A stretch of 7,260 bases of DNA, from NCBI GenBank assembly GCA_008363265.1, contig RHKR01000259.1, positions 1 to 7,260 on the forward strand. Direction: 5' to 3'. The stretch's first letter is position 1. Every line of letters starts with the position of its first letter. The notes below the pieces were generated by a model. The model had not been told where the DNA came from, did no database searches, and saw nothing but the letters and a program-made list of their open reading frames with translations. The translations under genes were made by a program, and so were the position numbers. The stretch comes from Chlorobiota bacterium. Lineage in GTDB: Bacteria; Bacteroidota; Ignavibacteria; Ignavibacteriales; Ignavibacteriaceae. Shown here in pieces: positions 1 through 6,300 of the stretch.

Positions 1-25
1 AAACCCTCCCTTCGAAAAGGGAGGG
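1..25 (-). terminator. Intrinsic terminator of the TPR-cytochrome unit
   Basis: A perfect 9-bp stem (4-12 pairs with 17-25) closes a 4-base loop that reads TTCG on the minus strand. It is followed on that strand by at least three T residues before the window ends. It lies 33 bases past the stop codon of the octahaem cytochrome, where a Rho-independent terminator is expected. The full length of the T-tract cannot be seen. Confidence 0.75.
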
Positions 26-58
26 CTGCCGGGGGCAAGCCAATTAACTTCTCAAGGG

Positions 59-1417
59 TTACTTGAGGAGAACCATTTTCTGAGTGCTGACAAGTTTTCC
101 ACTTGTCAAGCGTGCGAAATAAACCCCACTCGCCAGTTTTGAACCATCGAATGTAAAGTTGTAAAGGCCTCTGTTCATCTGACCGTCAACGAGGGTCTGA
201 ACGAGCTTTCCGTTGCTGTCGAAGATATGAAGCGTGGTAGCTCCATCTGCCGGCAGTGAGAAGGAAATCTTTGTTGACGGATTGAACGGATTCGGGAAGT
301 TCTGATCAAGTCTGAAATCAAAAACTGAAGTAGACGGATCTTCAACCGATGTAGGAACCATGCCGAGTTTTGACATCTGAGCGGCTGTAAGTGGTTCTGT
401 GTACATCATGTGAGCGCCATCAGCGACGTCTTCACCGATCGGTATCCAGTTCTTCGATGGGGCAACAGGGTCACCCGTGCTTCCCATGTATTTCAGGAAG
501 TCCATCTTGAAGGATGTCTGATAGTTGTTCGGGATCGGAATTACGCCTTTCAGGTTTGTCAGGGTGCTGTCTGCCGCGTTCCAGGTAACAAACTTTATCG
601 CTCCGGTGCTGTTAAATTGGGTGATCGCGGGGATCGAGCCGCCAAAGTTCGCGTGGCAGTCTGTGCAGGTTCTGGCACCGGTTTTAACGATCGTATGCGC
701 GTTGTAAACACCGATGGCGAAGAACGATTTAGTGCCCTGATATGTAAGACTTTGCATCGAGCCGACACCTACTTTATTGTCTTTAACACGGTTTACGAGG
801 AAAACAAAATCCTTCAGCTGCTGACGGGGCCTCTTCAGGTGGTGCTCAACCTGTGAGTCGAAGTGGCAGTTATAGCAGGTGATAGCGGTTTTAGCATGGC
901 ACGAACCGCAATGGAGTTTACCATTGTGAGGATCATAGCTTGCGTGTGACGCGGGAAGTGAGGTGTGGCAGCCTGACTGCGCGCAATCGGTTTTCATCGC
1001 GCCGGGGGCAAGCATCGAGTTGTAGGTTGTGCCGTCACCGTGCATGTCCTGCGTACCGTGGCAGTCCCAGCATTTCATGCCTGCAGTTCTGTGAACGTCG
1101 GTGTAGCCAAGAGTGATCTCTGTGTTCTGCCTCGAATGACAGCTGCGGCACTGTGACTCTTTAAGTGAATCGGGGTTGAACATGCTGTTCGATGGGTGGC
1201 AGTCGATACATGATGGGTCATATGTACCGGTATAGGCCGCGCCGTCGGCATTTGTCGGGCCGTGGCATCCTTCGCACTCAAGGTTTGGGTGAGTGTTTGG
1301 AACACCTGTCAGACCCTCAAAACCACCATTGGCGGCTGAGTACCAGAAATATTTTCCGGCGCGGGTTTTGTGAAGTGATGTAGCGAAATTTTGAGGCTGA
1401 GCAAAAGCGTCGGCCAT
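59..1417 (-). CDS. Secreted octahaem cytochrome c with type IX secretion sorting tail
   Basis: Probable extracellular or surface-attached electron-transfer protein. Counting from the ATG at 1417, haem motifs CXXCH start at Cys48, 70, 90, 116, 170, 181 and 251, and one expanded CX4CH lies at Cys145-His151, giving eight predicted haems. Spare histidines (16, 43, 109, 126, 158, 164, 169, 192, 193, 241) could be distal ligands. A haem-free region (about 256-360) follows, then a Por/T9SS type A sorting domain (about 366-452) with PNPFNP at 375-380. That domain directs proteins across the outer membrane in Bacteroidota/Ignavibacteria. The ATG leaves only MADAFAQ, the end of a signal peptide. The hydrophobic core SVALVLLL is encoded in frame just upstream (1441-1418), but no ATG, GTG or TTG precedes it before the TAA at 1456-1454. 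The true start is therefore uncertain. No ribosome binding site is visible. It lies 17 bp after the TPR-like gene and is probably co-transcribed with it. The substrate is unknown. The arrangement resembles multihaem oxidoreductase and c554-like families, but I cannot assign one. Confidence 0.9.
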   Translation of the reverse strand: MADAFAQPQNFATSLHKTRAGKYFWYSAANGGFEGLTGVPNTHPNLECEGCHGPTNADGAAYTGTYDPSCIDCHPSNSMFNPDSLKESQCRSCHSRQNTEITLGYTDVHRTAGMKCWDCHGTQDMHGDGTTYNSMLAPGAMKTDCAQSGCHTSLPASHASYDPHNGKLHCGSCHAKTAITCYNCHFDSQVEHHLKRPRQQLKDFVFLVNRVKDNKVGVGSMQSLTYQGTKSFFAIGVYNAHTIVKTGARTCTDCHANFGGSIPAITQFNSTGAIKFVTWNAADSTLTNLKGVIPIPNNYQTSFKMDFLKYMGSTGDPVAPSKNWIPIGEDVADGAHMMYTEPLTAAQMSKLGMVPTSVEDPSTSVFDFRLDQNFPNPFNPSTKISFSLPADGATTLHIFDSNGKLVQTLVDGQMNRGLYNFTFDGSKLASGVYFARLTSGKLVSTQKMVLLK

Positions 1418-1434
1418 AAGAAGTAAGACTAATG

Positions 1435-1872
1435 CTACCGAGAATTTATATAGTTATTGATCAAAGATTTAAATTCCATGATGCCTGGTTTCTGCTCATC
1501 CCCGGGAATAAGATCGAGATAATCGATCGCCCGGTTGACATTACAGTAAAGCCAAAGCATGGCGAGGGAAAGTACGTTCCTCTCGTCGCCGTCACTGTAA
1601 CCGGTCCGTTCCTCAAGTTCGATTATCAGATCGCGGCAGGGGCAGTCTTCGGTGTCGATATCCGTTTTTACGATTATCTCAGGATCGCGCCTGAGGATGA
1701 CGAGAAGGTAGTCGAGAGCTTTATTGGGTTCCGAGAGAAATATCTCGCAAAGGATGAGTTTTTTCATCACCCGGCAGTCATCACGAAGTTCTTCAGGAAG
1801 CCGGAGGAAGGTTTCTTTCGCTTTCGCGTAATCTCTGACGATGAAGTAATTGTTTGCGAGCATTTCAGACAT
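1435..1872 (-). CDS. Small TPR-like helical protein, function unknown
   Basis: A 145-residue protein with no signal peptide or membrane segment, so probably cytoplasmic. Residues 5-65 read like tandem helix pairs of a tetratricopeptide type (ANNYFIVRDYAKAKETFLRL, then KKLILCEIF and NKALDYLLVILRRDPE). A similar pair, LSLAMLWLYCNVNRAIDYLDL, covers about 101-121. It has five cysteines (33, 42, 77, 79, 110), with a CPC motif at 77-79 that might bind metal or be redox active. It is the first gene after a sigma54-type promoter and is followed 17 bp later by the octahaem cytochrome. TPR proteins are protein-interaction scaffolds, so a role in assembly or regulation of the cytochrome is possible but inferred. 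A second ATG at 1863 is an alternative start. Neither has a clear Shine-Dalgarno sequence, and the predicted transcript start lies only about 3 bases before the first ATG. The opposite strand is also open here, but the TPR-like composition and operon position favour this strand. Confidence 0.72.
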   Translation of the reverse strand: MSEMLANNYFIVRDYAKAKETFLRLPEELRDDCRVMKKLILCEIFLSEPNKALDYLLVILRRDPEIIVKTDIDTEDCPCRDLIIELEERTGYSDGDERNVLSLAMLWLYCNVNRAIDYLDLIPGDEQKPGIMEFKSLINNYINSR

Positions 1873-1885
1873 AGTGTCTTAATGA

Positions 1886-1901
1886 AGCAAAAACCCTGCC
1901 A
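1886..1901 (-). promoter_or_regulatory. Sigma54 (-24/-12) promoter for the TPR-cytochrome unit
   Basis: The minus strand reads TGGCAG-GGTTT-TTGCT, against the sigma54 consensus TGGCAC-N5-TTGCW. This matches 10 of 11 defined positions, with exact spacing and intact GG (1900-1899) and GC (1888-1887). The predicted transcript start is near 1875, three bases before the ATG at 1872. A sigma54 activator gene and a cluster of inverted repeats lie just upstream, which strengthens the call. The promoter was found by eye and has no experimental support. Confidence 0.68.
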
Positions 1902-1953
1902 ACCGTAAATTCCGGGTAAAATGAGGGTTTTCGGGAGCAGTGGTGGAACAGTT

Positions 1954-1972
1954 TTGGAATAATTTGTTCCAA
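1954..1972. promoter_or_regulatory. Inverted-repeat activator site 1 (proximal)
   Basis: TTGGAATAATTTGTTCCAA is a near-perfect palindrome (8 of 9 arm pairs) centred at 1963, about 88 bp upstream of the predicted sigma54 transcript start. Its core shares the pattern G(G/A)AA(C/T)AA-N-TT(G/A)TT(C/T)C with sites 2 and 3. An extra half-site TGGAACA at 1944-1950 lies 11 bp from the TGGAATA of this site, one helical turn, on the promoter-proximal side. It is likely an upstream activating sequence for the Fis-type helix-turn-helix of the neighbouring activator. Confidence 0.55.
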
Positions 1973-2024
1973 CAGGAAGGAAAAATCCGCCGATCTTCTT
2001 TAATTATAAAGAGTTATGGCAGAC

Positions 2025-2039
2025 GAAACAATTTGTTTC
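2025..2039. promoter_or_regulatory. Inverted-repeat activator site 2
   Basis: GAAACAATTTGTTTC is a perfect palindrome with 7-bp arms and a 1-bp centre at 2032, about 157 bp upstream of the predicted transcript start. It has the same architecture and length as sites 1 and 3, and its centre is 21 bp (two helical turns) from that of site 3. This fits cooperative dimer binding on one DNA face by a sigma54 activator. Confidence 0.6.
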
Positions 2040-2045
2040 AGAAAT

Positions 2046-2060
2046 GAAACAACTTATTCC
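2046..2060. promoter_or_regulatory. Inverted-repeat activator site 3, overlapping the activator gene end
   Basis: GAAACAACTTATTCC pairs GAAACAA with TTATTCC (the reverse complement of GGAATAA), combining a site 2 half and a site 1 half. It overlaps the stop codon of the activator gene (2056-2054). The right half of site 2 and the left half of this site also form a perfect 8-bp inverted repeat (2033-2040 with 2045-2052) around GAAA. The four half-sites therefore make a compact array. Confidence 0.52.
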
Positions 2061-3325
2061 ATATCTATATTATAAAGGCGCATTTTCCGCCAGAGGGTGG
2101 TTCTTCCCATGCCGAGTTCATCTGCTGCCTTGCCGCGGTTCCAGCGGTGCTTCTGCAGAACTTTCAGGATCCTGTCGCTCTCTGTATTTGCGCCGGCGAG
2201 CAGTTCGGAAAGGTAACGTTCATGGACAGGTTGAGCGACCGGCTGTGCAGAGTTAATGCTTGCGGGAATTTTAGAGGCGGTGATCCTGGTTTCCCTTTGT
2301 GACCTTACGAAGAGATACTCCATGATATTCTCAAGTTCCCGGATGTTTCCCGGCCAGCTGTAGGTCATCAGGATATCAAGTGCTTCGTCATCAATGGTCT
2401 TTTCCTGAACTTTGAACACTGTGGTGAATTTTTTCATGAAGTGATTCACGAGAAGTGGGATATCCTCTTTTCGTTCACGAAGTGGAGGCACGGTGATCGG
2501 GACCACGTTCAGGCGGTAGTAGAGGTCTTCCCTAAGTGAGCCGTTAGCCAGCGCGCTTTTAATATCGATATTGGTCGCGGCAATAATTCTTACATCAACC
2601 TTCCTCGTTACAGATTCTCCCAGGCGTTCAAAAGTACCTTCCTGCAGAACCCTGAGAAGTTTGATCTGCATAAGTCTGTCACGGTGAGCATCAGTGAAGG
2701 CTCCCTTCACGTGGCCGAAAAGTTCACTTGCCAGAAGGTTGTCGTGGAAGACAGAGCAGGAAACTTTAATGAAGGGCTGGAATCGCCTTCCTGAGAGGGT
2801 CTGAATGGCATTGGCCACCATTTCCTTTCCGGTGCCCGATTCCCCCTGGATAAAGACAGGTGAATCGCTCGACGCCACATCCCTTATCACATTGAATATA
2901 TCCCTCATTTTCTGAGAGCGGCCAACGATTCCGTGAAAGTCAGTCCCTTCTATCAGTTCAAGCCGCAGTTTTTCAATATCGGAGATTGGAGTTACCGAGA
3001 TGATCCCGCCATTCGGTTCACCTTCGTCTGTGCGCAGGAGGGTTGCCGACATCTTAACCTGGCGCGTCTCACCGGCCGAGGTGCATATATCCGAGTAATA
3101 ATCGGTAACCTTCTTCTTCGACTCAAGCACCATCAGCATGGGGCATTTGGAGCAGCAGTTCGAAGGTTTAAAAACACGTTTGCAAACCTTGTTGATCACC
3201 TCCTCCTTGAGGTAGCCGGTAAGTTCCTCGGCCGCGGAATTGAAGTAGGTTATCCTGAAGTTTTTGTCGACTGTGAATACAGCTTCGCTGATCGAGTTAA
3301 GTATCTGGTCTCTTAATTTATCCAT
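2054..3325 (-). CDS. Sigma54-dependent activator, PAS-AAA+-Fis HTH, with Walker B segment missing
   Basis: A 423-residue bacterial enhancer-binding protein. Residues 1-120 form a PAS sensor with a cysteine cluster (Cys48, 57, 58, 61, 81; CCSKCP at 57-62) that might hold a metal or Fe-S centre. Residues 130-345 are the AAA+ domain: Walker A GESGTGKE (161-168), the sigma54-contacting loop as GAFTDA (208-213) in place of the usual GAFTGA, sensor I IIAATN (247-252), arginines in LREDLYYRLN (264-273), and WPGNIRELEN (324-333). Residues 383-420 are a Fis-type helix-turn-helix. The segment that normally links GAFTGA to LLRVLQ, including the Walker B Asp-Glu, is reduced to HRDRLMQIK. That is about 22 residues shorter than NtrC, and the frame is kept. 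As written, the protein should bind ATP poorly or fail to hydrolyse it. There is no receiver domain. The start codon overlaps the kinase stop (TAATG), implying translational coupling. Likely targets are the inverted repeats and sigma54 promoter just downstream. Confidence 0.88.
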   Translation of the reverse strand: MDKLRDQILNSISEAVFTVDKNFRITYFNSAAEELTGYLKEEVINKVCKRVFKPSNCCSKCPMLMVLESKKKVTDYYSDICTSAGETRQVKMSATLLRTDEGEPNGGIISVTPISDIEKLRLELIEGTDFHGIVGRSQKMRDIFNVIRDVASSDSPVFIQGESGTGKEMVANAIQTLSGRRFQPFIKVSCSVFHDNLLASELFGHVKGAFTDAHRDRLMQIKLLRVLQEGTFERLGESVTRKVDVRIIAATNIDIKSALANGSLREDLYYRLNVVPITVPPLRERKEDIPLLVNHFMKKFTTVFKVQEKTIDDEALDILMTYSWPGNIRELENIMEYLFVRSQRETRITASKIPASINSAQPVAQPVHERYLSELLAGANTESDRILKVLQKHRWNRGKAADELGMGRTTLWRKMRLYNIDME

Positions 3326-6300
3326 TATCTGTTAGTGATGTCCTTGAGCGTAAAGATCGTCTTTACCGCGTTCTGGATGGCTTCCTTGAATTTTTGAAGA
3401 TTAACGGGTTTATTAAAAATGGCCTCCGCACCGGCTTCGGTGTAAGCGATGTTCTCACTTTTTCCCATATTGCTTCCGAGTACGATGCAGGGGATCTTCG
3501 CGCGTGAGGGGTCAGAATTTATCACGCGTATAAGGTCGAGGCCTGTTTTTCCGCTGAACAAGTGACCGGTAACGACCACGGCGGGAACGGAAGTTGTAAT
3601 ATTTTTCGCAGCGCTTTCAATATCCTTGAACTGTTCAACCTCGTAACCGGGGAGGAGGTTGGTAATGATCTTCGAATAAAGCACCCGGTCGGTCGGACTT
3701 GATTCCACCAGCGCGATCCGTGAGGAGGCGATGGGAATATTGAAAACGAACCTGGTGCCTTCACCAACTGTGCTTGTGAGTGATATCTCGCCGCCGTGTT
3801 TCTCAACAATCTCTTTAACCAGGCTCAGGCCAAGGCCTGTTCCCTTTTCGCCGGCGGTTCCCACGGTGGTGAACTTGGTGTCGACATGGAAAACCTTTTG
3901 AATATCCGCCGGCTTGATTCCAACGCCTGTATCCTGAACGAAGACTTCCAGGAATCTTCCAGCAATATTGCCTGTGATGCCTGCCGTTATCTTTCCGCCG
4001 TTGGGTGTAAACTTGATCGCGTTCGAGAAGAGGTTGTTGAACACCTGAAGGATCAGGTTCTGGTCGACGAAAACAACCACATTCCCGGGCATTTCATTCA
4101 CCAGTTCGATATCCTTCTGGAACGCTGCCCCCGAGACAGCCGAGAACGATTTGCTGGTGATGGTACGCAGGTCCTGCTTTACCGGTTCGAACTTCATCCG
4201 GCCGGTCTGGAGACGGGTCCAGTCGAGGAGGGAGTTAACCAGACCGAGCATTATCTTGGTTGAGTCCTGAATGTAGGTAACATACTTTTTCATTTCATCG
4301 GTATTGAGGTCCTCAGAAAGAAGGAAGTCGGTGAAACCCAGTATCGAGCTGAACGGTGTACGCATGTCATGCGAAATGATCGAAATAAAGCGGTCTTTGG
4401 CGTCGTTAAGTTTTTTCAGGTTCTCGGTCGATTCCCTGATCTCCTCTTCCGCCTGCTTTTGTTTGGTGATATCCGAGACCAGGCCATACATTTTGTTAAT
4501 GCGGTCAGCTTCCCTGACGAATGAGATCTTGTTTCTAACCCAAATAGAAGTGCCGTTTTTCGTTATGATGCGGCACTCTATCGAACCGCTGGTCTTGTAC
4601 TTGTTCCTGAGGAGGTCTTTCAGGTTGGAGAAATAGTCGTCAAGGTCTTCCGGGTGGATGATCTTGAACCAGAACCGGTTATTGTTGATGAAATCGGAAA
4701 TTCTGTAGCCCGTCATGGCGACGAAAGAGGCAGTAACGAAAACCGGGGTCAGAATACCGTTAAGATGTTCGGAAACCCAGAGAAAATCCTCGATATTCTC
4801 TGCAATACTTCTGTATTTGGCTTCCGATTCTTCGATAAGGCGCTGTGAGTTCCTGAGCTGGGTAATGTCACGTACAATAAGTACATCAAAAAACTTTCCG
4901 CTGAACTCAAAATCCGCGTGGGAGACCTCGGCTATGAAGGTTGTTCCGTTCTTTCTGGTCCCTTCCCGGTCATTGTTTGTCCCGGTACTGCCGGGCAGCT
5001 GCCTGATAAAATTGTCCACCGGTTTCCCGATGATGTCGAGCTCAGAGTCATATCCGAATATCCGTACGAAACTGTTGTTCACAAAGATCAAACTTCCGGA
5101 TTCCTGAACGGCGATACCGTCGTTTGAAGCCTCAAAGATCGACTGCATCAGGAGGATGTCCTGAGCTCTTTTTTCTTCAGATGTCACGTCGCGGATAAGG
5201 CATGCGTAAGATGACCAGGTACCCCCCTCCTCCTCAAAGTAAACGAAAGAGACTTCGGCAGGAAACACCTTCCCCGAAGAAGCGATCACACTGGTCTTGA
5301 CTCTGAATGGGTTCTCTCTTTTGATGAGTTCGCGGTCAGGAACGAAACCGTCGAACATTTCCGTCAGCTTTTTGCTTTTACTCCCGGTGCCGGGCGCAAG
5401 TACCTTAAGAAACATGTCGTTGGTACCGGTAATGTTAAATCCGTCATCAAACTGGCATATCATATCGCCTGAGGCGTTCAGGAAGGTGCTGTACTGCATG
5501 TTGAGGAGGTGGAGTTCCCTCTTCTCCTTTTCATCCTCATAGATGTCACGGCAGATCACCCAGGAGGTTTTCTGCAGGTTGATCACCCTGAACTCGCCGG
5601 TGCTCACTCCCTGAGAGGAACTGTATGAAGATCTGAATATCCCGCCTTTGGGGGATCTGCGGAACTGCTCGATCAGAGAAGTTGCATCTTTCCCGAATAC
5701 CTCGATCTTCTTTCTGCCGAAGAACTTCTCAGCCTCATTGCTCCAGGAGGTGATCGAGTTGTCTTTATCAACAGAAAAGACCGCAAGCCCACCCCTTCCG
5801 GCGATCAGTGAGTAATCCTTTAACTCCTGCAGGTGCTCATTAAGCGCCATGATCTCATTTTTATGGGAAGTGATATCCTCACCCATGATGAGTACCATAT
5901 CCTCACCCCGGGTGTTTTTAAATACCGCGGAACTCAGCCGCAGTTCGAACGAAATACCATCACTTTTGACTGTAATATGCTCACTGCCGTTATCATCTGT
6001 AATTTCTCCGAATCCGGGTATCGATCTTATCGTTTTCCCGGTGACCTCCGTTTCAGGGTCGATGAACCGGGATAATTTGTTCCCACCGTAGAAGGTGATC
6101 CTCCCTGAGGAGTCACAGATAAAAACAAGATCGCAAAGGGCAGCAAGCACTTCTCCCGATCTTTCCGGAATGAACCCGGTTTCCATGGATGTTTCCGGTA
6201 TTACCCTGAGGTCTTCAACTATCACCACTCCGCCATCGATCCGGTTGCCGTCTGCGAGGGGAACTCCCTTACAGATGAGGCTGAGGTTTTTTCTTCCCGA

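Noticed and set aside
410..856. Open plus-strand frame of 148 codons opposite the octahaem cytochrome
   Set aside because: It is the antisense of a gene with eight haem motifs and a sorting domain. Its translation has no domain, start signal or sensible composition.
59..1417. CXXCH motifs as zinc-binding sites
   Set aside because: Spacing, number, paired free histidines and the signal peptide fit c-type haem attachment far better.
1432..1908. Open plus-strand frame of 158 codons opposite the TPR-like gene
   Set aside because: Slightly longer than the minus-strand frame. However, the minus strand gives a coherent TPR-like helical protein between a sigma54 promoter and the cytochrome, while the plus frame starts inside the cytochrome's signal-peptide region and looks like a reverse translation.
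1998..2011. CTTTA-ATTA-TAAAG inverted repeat as terminator of the activator gene
   Set aside because: The stem is only 5 bp, AT-rich and has no following T-run on the minus strand. It is more likely just AT-rich, bendable DNA between the activator sites and the promoter.
2016..2030. TGGCAG on the plus strand near 2017 as a second sigma54 promoter
   Set aside because: There is no GC-containing -12 element at the required spacing and no plus-strand gene downstream.
3796..4263. Open plus-strand frame inside the kinase gene
   Set aside because: It lies opposite the ATP-binding core, whose N, G1, F and G2 boxes are unmistakable on the minus strand.
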